Part shown: piece after piece, positions 46,956 through 55,282 of the stretch | Layout of the letters: each line of letters begins with the position of its first letter | Numbering within the stretch: the first letter of the stretch is position 1 | Assembly (NCBI RefSeq): GCF_027924185.1 | Contig: NZ_BRVO01000002.1 | Span: forward strand, 682,001 to 746,000 | Source: Neptunitalea lumnitzerae | GTDB lineage: Bacteria > Bacteroidota > Bacteroidia > Flavobacteriales > Flavobacteriaceae | Direction of reading: 5' to 3' | DNA: 64,000 nt | The notes under the pieces: model-generated | What the model was told of the DNA's origin: nothing | The model's input: the letters and a program-made list of their open reading frames with translations, nothing else | Databases searched by the model: none | Translations under genes and position numbers: made by a program

Positions 46956-47456
46956 ATGAAAAAATTGATTTTTCTAGCAGTATTTGCAATTGCATCTATA
47001 ACTGCGGGTCAGGCTCAGGAAATTGCAAAAAATGCTTTAGGATTGAGATTAGGTGATAATGATGGTTTTGGTGGAGAAATTTCGTATCAAAGAGGTCTTG
47101 GAGATAATAATAGATTAGAATTTGACTTAGGATGGCGAAATAGCAACAGTGTAGATGCTATTAAATTAGCTGGTTTATACCAATGGGTATGGAATATTGA
47201 TGGCGGATTTAACTGGTATGCAGGTGCCGGTGGTGGTTTAGGGTCTTGGTCTTGGGACAATGATCATCCTGCACATGATTATGATGACAGTGGAGCTTTT
47301 GTTTTTGTTGCAGGTGATTTAGGTATTGAATATAACTTTGATATTCCTTTAATATTATCAATTGATTTTAGACCAGAAATTTATTTTAATTCAGATGATT
47401 GGAGAAACGATAATTTTGGTCCAGATTTAGCTCTTGGTATTAGATATCAATTCTAA
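46956..47456 (+). CDS. Small outer-membrane beta-barrel protein (166 aa)
   Basis: A signal peptide (MKKLIFLAVFAIASITAGQAQ) is followed by an eight-strand-like barrel pattern ending in the aromatic residue expected of outer-membrane proteins (LALGIRYQF). Strands are separated by Asp/Asn/Gly-rich turns (GDNDGFGGEI, NSNSVDAIKLAG, DNDHPAHDYDDSG), the last with several acidic and His residues. I do not recognise a function. Divergent from the YdiJ-like gene; a TAGATTTG -7 element lies at 46919-46926. Confidence 0.78.
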   Translation: MKKLIFLAVFAIASITAGQAQEIAKNALGLRLGDNDGFGGEISYQRGLGDNNRLEFDLGWRNSNSVDAIKLAGLYQWVWNIDGGFNWYAGAGGGLGSWSWDNDHPAHDYDDSGAFVFVAGDLGIEYNFDIPLILSIDFRPEIYFNSDDWRNDNFGPDLALGIRYQF

Positions 47457-47477
47457 AAAAATATAATTATCATGTTA

Positions 47478-47510
47478 AAAGCCTCTTAAATATTAAGAGG
47501 CTTTCTTTTT
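47478..47510 (+). terminator. Intrinsic terminator after the small barrel protein gene
   Basis: AAAGCCTCTTAA pairs with TTAAGAGGCTTT (12 bp) around a 3-base loop, followed by a T-rich run. Confidence 0.87.
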
Positions 47511-47552
47511 GCATAAATATTCTAATAAATTTGCAGTTCAAATTAATATACC

Positions 47553-48683
47553 ATGAGAAAAATATTTTTAGCACTTTCTTTACTTTTTATTACGGTTTAT
47601 TCATGTAACAACGAACCTAAAGAATTTACTATTGACGGTACCACTATAGGGGTTGATGACGGAACTCAAGTGTTTCTAAAACAAACGGATAGTTTAGGAA
47701 AACCGGTTACACTAGACACCGCTGTTGTACGAAATGGAAAATTTAAAATTTCAGCTATTCCACCTGAATTAAAATTAGCGTTTGTATTTGTAGACAAAAG
47801 TAGAGGACGTTTACCTATAATTACAGAAAAGGGCGAAAATATTACAATGACCTTTAACAATGAAAACATTGGAGCTTCTACGTTTGGGGGAAGTAAATAT
47901 AATGAAGACTTATACGCTATGTTTTCTGAATCAGTAAATTATGGAGATTCATTACAAAAAATTAATATCAAATTACGTGAGCTGAGCAAAACAAAAGACA
48001 CCGTAAAAATTAGAGAACTTGTAGAAATTAAAAAGCAAACTCAAGAAAGCCAACATAACTCTGAAATAAAATTTATTCAAGAAAATCCAGACTCTTTTGT
48101 TAGTCTTATTTTAATTGAAAATAATTTGACAGTAACACCTGATAAAACTGATGAGCTTAAAATAGTTTTTAAAGCATTTGACAACTTATCTGATGAATTA
48201 AAATCAACTAATGTTGCTAAGAAAATTAAAAATAGAATTGATAAAGTTGAACGAATTCAAACAGGTAAAATTGCTCCGCAAATAAGTGGACCAACTCCTG
48301 ACGAAAAAATTGTATCGTTATCAGATGTTAAAGGTAAAGCTACTTTAATAGATTTTTGGGCTTCATGGTGTAAACCCTGCAGAGAGGAAAATCCTAATTT
48401 AGTAAAACTGTATAGTAATTATAAAAATGATGGATTTAGCATTTTAGGAATTTCTACAGATAAAGATGGAGAAGTGTGGAAAACAGCTGTTGTAAAAGAT
48501 AGTATTAATTATACACAAATTAAATCTGAAAAAGCAGCAGAAATATATAATATCAACTTTCTACCTACTTCCTTCTTATTAAATGAAAAAGGTGAAATAG
48601 TATATCAAAATTTAAGAGGTGCTGATTTAGAAGCAAAAGTTGCAGAAATTCTAGGAGTAGAAAACAAACACATTATACAATAA
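47553..48683 (+). CDS. TlpA-type thiol-disulfide lipoprotein with DUF4369-like N-terminus
   Basis: A 376-residue exported lipoprotein (lipobox ending Cys18, VYSC). The N-terminal half (about 25-125) is a beta-rich DUF4369-like domain typical of Bacteroidota thioredoxin-fold lipoproteins. A helical linker follows. The C-terminal thioredoxin-like domain carries the active-site pair Cys273 and Cys276 in FWASWCKPCREENP, and a cis-Pro-type FLPTSFLL segment. Expected role: thiol reduction or cytochrome/exported-protein maturation in the periplasm. It ends shortly before a bidirectional terminator. Confidence 0.9.
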   Translation: MRKIFLALSLLFITVYSCNNEPKEFTIDGTTIGVDDGTQVFLKQTDSLGKPVTLDTAVVRNGKFKISAIPPELKLAFVFVDKSRGRLPIITEKGENITMTFNNENIGASTFGGSKYNEDLYAMFSESVNYGDSLQKINIKLRELSKTKDTVKIRELVEIKKQTQESQHNSEIKFIQENPDSFVSLILIENNLTVTPDKTDELKIVFKAFDNLSDELKSTNVAKKIKNRIDKVERIQTGKIAPQISGPTPDEKIVSLSDVKGKATLIDFWASWCKPCREENPNLVKLYSNYKNDGFSILGISTDKDGEVWKTAVVKDSINYTQIKSEKAAEIYNINFLPTSFLLNEKGEIVYQNLRGADLEAKVAEILGVENKHIIQ

Positions 48684-48716
48684 ACTTTCAAGTTATAGTT
48701 GGATAACTGAAATATA

Positions 48717-48752
48717 AAAAAACGGTACTAAATAACTTAGTACCGTTTTTTT
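48717..48752. terminator. Bidirectional intrinsic terminator
   Basis: ACGGTACTAA pairs with TTAGTACCGT around a short loop, flanked by A-run and T-run. It serves the TlpA-type gene and the convergent small ORF after the sigma factor. Confidence 0.87.
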
Positions 48753-48756
48753 GTGC

Positions 48757-48900
48757 TTAATTTAAAACTGTCTTAAATTGTATTTTTTTATGCTGAACTA
48801 TTTTTAATGCCTTTGAATAGTTCAATAAAAAAGAGATGGTCTCTTTTTTGGGTGATACACATTCTACATGGAATGAATCTTTAGAGTATATTTTTGCCAT
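48757..48900 (-). CDS. Small protein of 47 residues downstream of an ECF sigma factor
   Basis: A complete short frame starting MAKIYSKDSFHVECVSPKKE. It is predicted to be a soluble, Lys-rich alpha-helical protein (ETISFLLNYSKALKIVQHKK). It starts 58 bp after the ECF sigma gene on the same strand and ends 4 bp before a terminator, so the two likely form an operon. Anti-sigma factors are usually larger membrane proteins, so I do not call it one. Its only cysteine is in HVEC. The position and clean ends support it; function unknown. Confidence 0.65.
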   Translation of the reverse strand: MAKIYSKDSFHVECVSPKKETISFLLNYSKALKIVQHKKIQFKTVLN

Positions 48901-48958
48901 ATTATTAAACTAGAGTTCTTTATATTTTTAATAACGTAGCAAAAAAAGATATATTGTT

Positions 48959-49543
48959 TTAATTAACTAAAACTATATTATTTTTTTCAATTAATTTTCT
49001 AAGATTTATTAAGGCGTAACGCATTCTTCCTAACGCTGTATTTATACTCACACCTGTAGTTTCAGAAATTTCTTTAAAACTCATATTTTTATAAATACGC
49101 ATTAATAATACTTCTCTTTGATCTAAAGGCAACTCATCAATCAAATTTCTAACATCACTTTCCACCTGGTCTTTGATAATTTGATTTTCTGCATTTAAAG
49201 AAGAATCACTAATAACAGAAAAAATATTAAAATCGTCATTACCTTCAAATTTAGGCATTCTTTTATTTCTTCTAAAATAATCAATTACCAAATTATGAGC
49301 TATACGCATTACCCATGGCAAAAACTTTCCTTCTTCATTATACTTGCCTTTTTTAAGGGTATTAATAACCTTTATAAAAGTATCCTGAAAAATATCATCT
49401 GCAACATCTTTATCCATCACCTTCGAGAAGATAAAACTGAATATTCGTTGACTGTGTCTCTCAATCAATACTTCAAGAGCCATTTCATCGCCTCTTATGT
49501 ATTCTTTTACTAATTCTGAGTCTAGTTGTTGTAGTCTTCCCAT
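48959..49543 (-). CDS. ECF-type RNA polymerase sigma-70 factor
   Basis: A 194-residue transcription initiation factor with sigma region 2 (LIERHSQRIFSFIFSKVMDKDVADDIFQDTFIKV, then WVMRIAHNLVIDYFRR) and region 4 (DELPLDQREVLLMRIYKNMSFKEISETTGVSINTALGRMRYALINL). No transmembrane anti-sigma gene follows; instead a 47-residue ORF does. A short inverted repeat (ACACGG/CCGTGT, 49567-49585) lies 24 bp before the start codon and may be regulatory. Its regulon is unknown. Confidence 0.95.
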   Translation of the reverse strand: MGRLQQLDSELVKEYIRGDEMALEVLIERHSQRIFSFIFSKVMDKDVADDIFQDTFIKVINTLKKGKYNEEGKFLPWVMRIAHNLVIDYFRRNKRMPKFEGNDDFNIFSVISDSSLNAENQIIKDQVESDVRNLIDELPLDQREVLLMRIYKNMSFKEISETTGVSINTALGRMRYALINLRKLIEKNNIVLVN

Positions 49544-49755
49544 GTTATTACTTTAATAATTCAAGAACACGGATTACACCCGTGTAGATAAATGTTGATC
49601 TTAAATTTTTTTTAAAGTAATTTTAAACTATAGGCACTAATTTTGTGTGGTTGAGCCGTAAATATAACTACATATTATTTAAAAACGCAAAGAAAATCTT
49701 AAAATTTAACATTTGTTCAACAATATTTCTATTTTAACTAGTCGTCTTAGATTCG

Positions 49756-49763
49756 TAAATTTG
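49756..49763 (+). promoter_or_regulatory. Candidate -7 promoter element of uvrA (TAAATTTG)
   Basis: Exact match to TANNTTTG, 15 bp before the uvrA start codon. No well-spaced -33 TTTG box is visible. Its closeness to the ATG implies a very short leader. Confidence 0.45.
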
Positions 49764-49778
49764 CGTTTTACAAAAGCT

Positions 49779-52556
49779 ATGACAGAGATCGCAGACCTTA
49801 ATACAAAAGAGAACATTGTAATACTTGGAGCCAAGCTCCATAACCTTAAGAATATATCGGTAGCCATACCAAGAAATAAACTAGTAGTTATTACCGGACT
49901 TTCGGGGTCTGGTAAGTCTAGTTTAGCTTTTGATACACTATACGCTGAAGGACAACGACGATATGTAGAAAGTCTTTCCTCCTACGCTCGTCAATTTTTG
50001 GGCAGATTGGACAAGCCAAAAGTAGATGCTATTAAGGGTATAGCACCGGCAATAGCCATTGAACAAAAGGTAAATTCTACCAACCCAAGATCTACTGTAG
50101 GTACTACAACTGAAATTTATGATTACCTGAAGTTATTATATGCTCGTATTGGTAAAACTTATTCACCTATTTCAGGTCAAGAAGTTAAAAAGCATACCGT
50201 AACAGATGTAGTAAACCATGTTACAGCGTATGAAGAAAGAGAAAAACTGCTGCTTTTAGCACCAATTGCTACACCAGAAAATAGAACTGAATACGAAACC
50301 GTTAAAATACTTGAACAGCAAGGATTTGCCAGAATTAAAGTTGGTAAAGATGTTTTACGAATGGATGAGTTAACGGAAGGTTTTAATCAGCAATTTGAAC
50401 TTGTAGTAGACCGTATTATTGTTAAACATGACGAAGATTTTACCAACCGTTTAGCAGATGCAGTAGACACCGCCTTTTTTGAGGGAAAAGGTGAATGTGC
50501 TATAGAAGAACTCGCTACAGGCAAAAGAACATCGTTCAGTAATAATTTTGAACTAGATGGTATTAGCTTCTTAGAGCCTAATGTACACTTATTTAGTTTT
50601 AATAATCCGTATGGAGCATGCCCTAAATGTGAAGGCTATGGTGATGTAATTGGTATAGATGATGATTTAGTGATTCCTAATACTGGATTATCTGTTTATG
50701 AAAATGCTATTTTCCCATGGAGAGGTGAAAGCATGAGTTGGTATAGAGATCAGTTAGTAAACAATGCCTTTTCATTTGATTTTCCTATACACAAACCTTG
50801 GTTTGAATTAACAGATGAACAGAAGACCTTGGTTTGGGAAGGAAATAAATATTTTACAGGACTGAATCAGTTTTTTGAAGAACTAGAAGAGAAAAGTTAC
50901 AAAATTCAAAACAGAGTAATGCTTTCTCGTTACCGCGGAAAAACCAAATGTACTGCGTGTAAAGGTAAACGACTTCGTGAAGAGGCTAATTATGTAAAAA
51001 TTAATAATAAAACCATCACAGACTTAGTAGAGCTACCTCTGGAAAATCTTACTCAATTTTTTAAAGAAATTCAACTTTCTGAATATGAAACTAAAGTAGC
51101 CTCTAGATTATTAAAAGAAATTAATACAAGACTAGAGTTTTTAGCCAATGTAGGACTACAATATTTAACTTTAAATCGTAAATCTAATACCCTTTCAGGG
51201 GGGGAAAGTCAACGTATTAATTTAGCAACTTCATTAGGTAGTAGCTTAGTAGGCTCTATGTATATTTTAGACGAGCCAAGTATTGGTTTACACCCAAAAG
51301 ATACTGAGAAACTAATAGGTGTTTTAAAATCGTTACGAGACTTAGGAAATACGGTAATTGTTGTAGAGCACGATGAAGATATTATGAGTGCTGCAGATGA
51401 AATTATTGATATAGGCCCTGAGGCAGGTACCAATGGTGGGTATGTAGTAAGTACGGGTACGTATGAGAGTTTATTAAAAGCAGACACCTTAACCGGTAAA
51501 TACCTTAGTGGACGCTTAAAAATTGAAGTGCCTGCTAAAAGACGTACCTATAAAAACTACATAGAAATTGTAGGTGCAAGAGAAAACAACCTTAAAAATA
51601 TTAATGTTACATTTCCTTTAAACACCTTAACCGTTGTTACAGGTGTTTCTGGTAGTGGTAAAAGTACCTTAGTTAAAAAAATACTATACCCTGCTATTTT
51701 AAAAGAATTAGGAGGACATGGTGAAAAGCCAGGGCAGTTTAGTAAAATAGATGGTAAATTTTCTAATATTAAAACTGTAGAATTTGTAGACCAAAACCCA
51801 ATTGGTAGATCCTCAAGATCTAATCCGGTTACATATATAAAGGCATACGATGATATTAGAGACCTGTTTTCTAAACAAAAAGTAGCTAAATTAAGAGGTT
51901 ACCAACCTAAGCATTTCTCCTTTAATGTAGATGGCGGACGTTGCGAAACTTGTAAAGGTGAAGGTGTTGTTACCATTGAAATGCAATTTATGGCCGATGT
52001 GCATTTAGAATGTGAAACCTGCAGTGGTAAACGTTTTAAAAAGGAAATTTTAGAGGTTAAATTTGAAGATAAAAATATAGACGATATTCTAAACTTAACC
52101 ATTGATGATGCTATTGACTTCTTTAAAAAACACAATCAAGAAAAAATAGTAAACAAACTGGGGCCGTTACAAGATGTTGGTTTAGGTTACGTGAGTCTGG
52201 GGCAGTCCTCTTCTACCCTTTCTGGTGGAGAAGCACAAAGAATTAAATTAGCCTCGTTCTTAATTAAAGGAAATTCAAAAGAGAAAACGCTATTTATTTT
52301 TGATGAACCAACTACAGGGTTACATTTCCACGATATTAAAAAATTACTAGCTTCTTTTGATGCCCTTTTAGATAGAGGACATTCTATAATTGTAGTAGAA
52401 CATAATATTGATTTAATTAAGTGTGCAGACTATATTATTGACTTAGGAAAAGATGGCGGAGAAAAAGGTGGTAACCTGTTGGTAGCCGAAATTCCTGAAA
52501 TTGTAGTAAAGTGTAAAGACAGCTATACAGCGCAATATTTAGCAGATAAGATTTAA
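49779..52556 (+). CDS. uvrA: UvrABC excinuclease subunit A
   Basis: DNA damage-recognition ATPase of nucleotide excision repair, 925 residues from the ATG at 49779 ([20 protein letters not shown]); a longer frame from a TTG at 49713 would include the promoter and is less likely. Two ABC-type ATPase halves: Walker [18 protein letters not shown] and [19 protein letters not shown] signatures [12 protein letters not shown] and [12 protein letters not shown], Walker [13 protein letters not shown] and [12 protein letters not shown]. Zinc-finger cysteine pairs are visible at [17 protein letters not shown], and CETCKGEG / CETCSGKR. Length is normal for the family. Confidence 0.97.
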   Translation: MTEIADLNTKENIVILGAKLHNLKNISVAIPRNKLVVITGLSGSGKSSLAFDTLYAEGQRRYVESLSSYARQFLGRLDKPKVDAIKGIAPAIAIEQKVNSTNPRSTVGTTTEIYDYLKLLYARIGKTYSPISGQEVKKHTVTDVVNHVTAYEEREKLLLLAPIATPENRTEYETVKILEQQGFARIKVGKDVLRMDELTEGFNQQFELVVDRIIVKHDEDFTNRLADAVDTAFFEGKGECAIEELATGKRTSFSNNFELDGISFLEPNVHLFSFNNPYGACPKCEGYGDVIGIDDDLVIPNTGLSVYENAIFPWRGESMSWYRDQLVNNAFSFDFPIHKPWFELTDEQKTLVWEGNKYFTGLNQFFEELEEKSYKIQNRVMLSRYRGKTKCTACKGKRLREEANYVKINNKTITDLVELPLENLTQFFKEIQLSEYETKVASRLLKEINTRLEFLANVGLQYLTLNRKSNTLSGGESQRINLATSLGSSLVGSMYILDEPSIGLHPKDTEKLIGVLKSLRDLGNTVIVVEHDEDIMSAADEIIDIGPEAGTNGGYVVSTGTYESLLKADTLTGKYLSGRLKIEVPAKRRTYKNYIEIVGARENNLKNINVTFPLNTLTVVTGVSGSGKSTLVKKILYPAILKELGGHGEKPGQFSKIDGKFSNIKTVEFVDQNPIGRSSRSNPVTYIKAYDDIRDLFSKQKVAKLRGYQPKHFSFNVDGGRCETCKGEGVVTIEMQFMADVHLECETCSGKRFKKEILEVKFEDKNIDDILNLTIDDAIDFFKKHNQEKIVNKLGPLQDVGLGYVSLGQSSSTLSGGEAQRIKLASFLIKGNSKEKTLFIFDEPTTGLHFHDIKKLLASFDALLDRGHSIIVVEHNIDLIKCADYIIDLGKDGGEKGGNLLVAEIPEIVVKCKDSYTAQYLADKI

Positions 52557-52594
52557 CACAATTTTATAACCAAACAAACTAACAATCATAAGTT

Positions 52595-52610
52595 TGGCAT
52601 GAGAATTGAA
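52595..52610 (+). promoter_or_regulatory. Sigma-54-type promoter, first of two (TGGCATGAGAATTGAA)
   Basis: Fits TGGCAYR-N4-TTGCW except A for C in the -12 GC. The GG at 52596-52597 and the G of the -12 element at 52608 are 12 bp apart as required. No gene follows closely, only a terminator about 110 bp on. Confidence 0.45.
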
Positions 52611-52620
52611 CACTTAATAG

Positions 52621-52757
52621 TGTAATTATTTTATACTTAGTATGTAAGATGTAAACATGTTTTACGACTAATGATATAAAGATTTCATAGTTAGATTTTT
52701 TTGGTTGGTTAGTTAGTTAGAAAACCCTGAAGGCTTCTTTGCCTTTGGGGTTTTCTC
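52621..52757 (+). ncRNA. Possible small RNA between a sigma-54-like promoter and a terminator
   Basis: If the first sigma-54-like promoter is used, transcription would start near 52621 and stop at the terminator ending near 52757, giving about 135 nucleotides without a convincing reading frame. The T-rich and TTGGTTGGTT-containing part could be unstructured; one internal hairpin (52651-52665) is visible. The terminator could equally belong to uvrA, so this is a hypothesis. Confidence 0.3.
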
Positions 52758-52760
52758 GTT
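52720..52760 (+). terminator. Intrinsic terminator downstream of uvrA
   Basis: GAAAACCC (52720-52727) pairs with GGGTTTTC (52748-52755), with an inner AAGGC/GCCTT stem, followed by T-rich sequence. Confidence 0.85.
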
Positions 52761-52795
52761 TTTAAAAACAACTAATTATACGTTAAATTATTTTT

Positions 52796-52811
52796 TGGCA
52801 CGGTGGTTGTA
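52796..52811 (+). promoter_or_regulatory. Sigma-54-type promoter upstream of the Thr/Arg/Asn-rich protein gene (TGGCACGGTGGTTGTA)
   Basis: Fits TGGCAYR-N4-TTGCW except T for C in the -12 GC, with correct 12-bp offset between the GG and the -12 G. Transcription would start near 52822, 45 bp before the start codon at 52867. Confidence 0.6.
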
Positions 52812-52866
52812 ATACATTATACAGAAACAATTACGTTAAGCGCTTACGTTTATAAAAACTTAGATT

Positions 52867-53910
52867 ATGAAAAAAATTATCACACTTATAGCTATCACCC
52901 TTTTAAGTAGCTCTATGATGAGAGCAAAGGAAAATACAGCATCAGATTTGGTTGATAATTCATTTGGATATGGGTATGGAAACCAATTTGTTTTTGTTGA
53001 AAACGGAATTACATTTTCTGTATACCCAAATGGGGAATTTGATTTTGTGATGAATGAGTATGCAGGGGTTAATGTAAATGCCAATGTGAATGTTGGCAAT
53101 GTAAATATTACTTTTAATTCAGGATATAATTATGATGCCTATGTGCAGTATGACGATTATGGAGCAATTATTCAAATTGAAAACATACCGGTTTACTATG
53201 ATTATTACGGACGTGTAAGTAGTATTGGTTCGGTTAATGTTTTCTACAATTCTAGTAGAATTGTTAGAATTGGTGGGTTGCATGTATATTATAATGGAGG
53301 TACTTACAGCCACTGTTCTGGTTATATAAATTCATTTAATAGAACTTATGTATACAGACCTTATTACAGTTGTTTTGTTAGACCTACTTACCATGTAGTA
53401 TACACCACACCATACAGAAGATATTATCAACCTACTAGATATACCTATTACGGCCCATATTACAGAAATAGTAGAAGAGCTACTGTAGCCGTAGGTAGAA
53501 CCCACAGAGCTACTGTAAATAGTAAAGGTAGAAGATATTATGCAAATCAAAACAATAGAAGAAACACAAAGACCGCTGTTGCGCAGAGAAGTAGAACTAA
53601 CACAAATACAAATAGAGCTACAAGAAACACCAACAGAACTAACAGTGTAAACACTCCTAGAGTTAGAAACAATAATAGAACTACCACAAACCAAACACCT
53701 AGAACTACTCAGAACAATAGAGTAACTACAAATACTAACAGGGTTAAAGCTCAAACAAGAACTACTACTCCTAAAAGAAGTACTAGAGCTAACACTACTG
53801 TAAATAGAACTACTAGAACCACAAATAACAGCGCTAAAACAACTGTTAACCGTTCTACTAGAACTACCACTCCCAGAGCTACAAAAAGTAATGGTGCAGG
53901 TAGAAGATAA
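52867..53910 (+). CDS. Secreted protein with very basic Thr/Arg/Asn-rich C-terminal tail (347 aa)
   Basis: I recognise this only as a Bacteroidota type of exported protein without known function. A signal peptide ends near residue 19 (SMMRA). Residues 20-150 are Tyr/Asn/Gly-rich and beta-like. Then a Tyr/Arg-rich region with PYYSCFVRPTYHVVY and RRYYQPTRYTYYGPYYR follows. From about residue 215 to the end the protein is almost only Thr, Arg, Asn, Ser and Lys (TNTNTNRATRNTNRTNSVN and similar), strongly positive and likely disordered. Such a tail could bind anionic surface polymers or nucleic acid. A sigma-54-like promoter lies upstream and a strong terminator downstream. Confidence 0.8.
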   Translation: MKKIITLIAITLLSSSMMRAKENTASDLVDNSFGYGYGNQFVFVENGITFSVYPNGEFDFVMNEYAGVNVNANVNVGNVNITFNSGYNYDAYVQYDDYGAIIQIENIPVYYDYYGRVSSIGSVNVFYNSSRIVRIGGLHVYYNGGTYSHCSGYINSFNRTYVYRPYYSCFVRPTYHVVYTTPYRRYYQPTRYTYYGPYYRNSRRATVAVGRTHRATVNSKGRRYYANQNNRRNTKTAVAQRSRTNTNTNRATRNTNRTNSVNTPRVRNNNRTTTNQTPRTTQNNRVTTNTNRVKAQTRTTTPKRSTRANTTVNRTTRTTNNSAKTTVNRSTRTTTPRATKSNGAGRR

Positions 53911-53933
53911 TTAAGAATAATATTTACTTTTAT

Positions 53934-53967
53934 AAAGAGGTAGTACTTATAAGTACTACCTCTTTTT
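53934..53967 (+). terminator. Intrinsic terminator after the Thr/Arg/Asn-rich protein gene
   Basis: A perfect palindrome: AAAGAGGTAGTACTT pairs with AAGTACTACCTCTTT, followed by a T-run. Confidence 0.88.
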
Positions 53968-54048
53968 TGTTAAACTATCCTAAACAAGCCAAATATCCCT
54001 ATGTAAATCAAAGCTAATTACAGCTATTTTTAGTATTTTTACAGTACT

Positions 54049-54510
54049 ATGAAGCTAAGTCGATTTGGATATTATTTTCTAACATTGGTTATACTTACTG
54101 CTGTAAGTATTTATTCTTGTGGACAACAGTCTCAGCCTACTGTTACCAATGCAGAAAAAGATATTTTCAATAGTACTACTAACGATACCGTTACCATAGA
54201 AAATGACTCTTTAGAATATGAAGTAATTATTATTGATCCTGGATTTAACACATGGTTACAGTCAATAGCAAGACCTCGAGGGTTTTACTCTCAACAGTTT
54301 CTGGAAAATAGAAATATTCAGTTTGTAAATGAATGGAATAGAAGAGTTATGATGCCTCAAACCTATAATTCTAACTTATATGAAATGCAAATTAATTACA
54401 CTTCAGACATAGATTATGGTTACGAGGTAAATTATCAAATCTATAATTACTTCATTTACTTTCAACGAAAATATAATCAAAGACTAACAGGATTCATCCC
54501 TCGAATTTGA
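54049..54510 (+). CDS. DUF6146 family lipoprotein
   Basis: A 153-residue exported lipoprotein. The lipobox ends at Cys24 (VSIYSC). The core sequence YEVIIIDPGFNTWLQSIARPRGFYSQ and FVNEWNRRVMMP are the parts by which I recognise the DUF6146 family, which is confined mainly to Bacteroidota and has no known function. It precedes the DUF6787 gene by 9 bp, so the two are likely co-transcribed. Confidence 0.8.
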   Translation: MKLSRFGYYFLTLVILTAVSIYSCGQQSQPTVTNAEKDIFNSTTNDTVTIENDSLEYEVIIIDPGFNTWLQSIARPRGFYSQQFLENRNIQFVNEWNRRVMMPQTYNSNLYEMQINYTSDIDYGYEVNYQIYNYFIYFQRKYNQRLTGFIPRI

Positions 54511-54519
54511 TGTTTTTAT

Positions 54520-54843
54520 ATGAGTAAAAGTTTAAAAGAACGCTGGAACGTCAAATCTAATCTTCAATTTATATTAATATTAATTGTATTTGCCATAACA
54601 GGTTCTACCTCTGCATATATTATTAGACCCATTTTTAATGCCCTAGGTTTCTCTAAAGATGTTTTAGGAACTGGTTGGTACTGGAGTATTGTTTATTTTA
54701 TTATTGAATTAATCGCCATCTTACCTATTTATTTTCCTTTATTATTACTTGTAGGAACTTTATTTGGGCAATATAAATTCTTCTGGGCTTTTGAAAAAAG
54801 AATGTTTACCAGATTATTTTCTTCAAACACGTCTAAAAATTAA
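54520..54843 (+). CDS. DUF6787 family small membrane protein
   Basis: A 107-residue inner-membrane protein with two hydrophobic helices (LQFILILIVFAITGSTSAYII and a second around FIIELIAILPIYFPLLLLVGTLFG). The N-terminus MSKSLKERWNVKSNLQF and the final FFWAFEKRMFTRLF match the family known as DUF6787, often found beside DUF6146 genes. Function unknown. It follows DUF6146 by 9 bp. Confidence 0.78.
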   Translation: MSKSLKERWNVKSNLQFILILIVFAITGSTSAYIIRPIFNALGFSKDVLGTGWYWSIVYFIIELIAILPIYFPLLLLVGTLFGQYKFFWAFEKRMFTRLFSSNTSKN

Positions 54844-54885
54844 AATATTTAATTTTTTTTAACACCATTGCTTTTTAGTTATATG

Positions 54886-54893
54886 TAAGTTTG
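54886..54893 (+). promoter_or_regulatory. Candidate -7 promoter element (TAAGTTTG)
   Basis: Exact TANNTTTG match 10 bp upstream of the ATG at 54903, so the transcript would have almost no leader. A TTG at 54868-54870 is 15 bp upstream, slightly closer than the usual spacing. Confidence 0.45.
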
Positions 54894-54902
54894 CTGCAAT
54901 AT

Positions 54903-55211
54903 ATGAACCAAAAGGTAAAACATAGTATCATTTATTTCTTTTTAATCGTCTTCGTTTCGGTTAAAATGAGTAATCTCCATGCCTTTTTTCATATATACGA
55001 AAAGGAAAAATCTAAAATTGAACACTGTGACGTATGTAAATTTACGTTAACACAAGATGCTATACCTGCTTTGGGTACTGCAACATTTAATTTTGAAGTT
55101 TTACCTTTAATCCAAACTGTAAAAGAATATACAGTTACTTACACTTCTATTTCTTATAATAGATTTTCGGCACTTACGCTTTATAACAAGCCTCCTCCAT
55201 TTTTAAGTTAA
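54903..55211 (+). CDS. Small exported or membrane protein with His/Cys cluster (102 aa)
   Basis: I do not recognise a named family. I take the start at 54903 (MNQKVKHSIIYFFLIVFVSV), since the upstream in-frame ATG at 54891 overlaps the -7 element. A signal or anchor helix (about 8-25) is followed by the cluster LHAFFHIYEKEKSKIEHCDVCKF, which has three His and a C-x2-C pair and could bind a metal ion. The C-terminus is Pro-rich (NKPPPFLS). It lies 71 bp before a ZnuD-like TonB receptor and may be an accessory metal-handling protein. Confidence 0.6.
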   Translation: MNQKVKHSIIYFFLIVFVSVKMSNLHAFFHIYEKEKSKIEHCDVCKFTLTQDAIPALGTATFNFEVLPLIQTVKEYTVTYTSISYNRFSALTLYNKPPPFLS

Positions 55212-55233
55212 CATAGTCTCAAAAGACAATAAC

Positions 55234-55251
55234 TATAGTTTTAAAACTATA
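55234..55251. promoter_or_regulatory. 18-bp palindrome upstream of the ZnuD-like receptor gene
   Basis: TATAGTTTTAAAACTATA is a perfect inverted repeat 31 bp before the receptor start. It could be a regulator binding site (for example for a Fur-family repressor) or a weak hairpin. It does not match a Zur box that I know. Confidence 0.35.
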
Positions 55252-55282
55252 ATTTTCAGTTATTTAACTTACAATAATCATT

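Larger units (their letters stand above)
52557..52866. other. 310-bp intergenic region with two sigma-54-like promoters and one terminator
   Basis: No protein-coding gene. It contains, in order: a sigma-54-like promoter (52595-52610), an imperfect inverted repeat GTAAACATGTTTTAC (52651-52665), a TTGGTTGGTT stretch with TTAG repeats (52701-52720), a terminator (52720-52760), a second sigma-54-like promoter (52796-52811), and a TAAGCGCTTA palindrome (52837-52846) in the 5' leader of the next gene. Confidence 0.6.

Noticed and set aside
53332-53754. Minus-strand Ser/Val/Ile-rich frame of 140 codons
   Set aside because: It is the mirror of the Thr/Arg/Asn-rich repeats on the plus strand; the low-complexity composition is what keeps the frame open.
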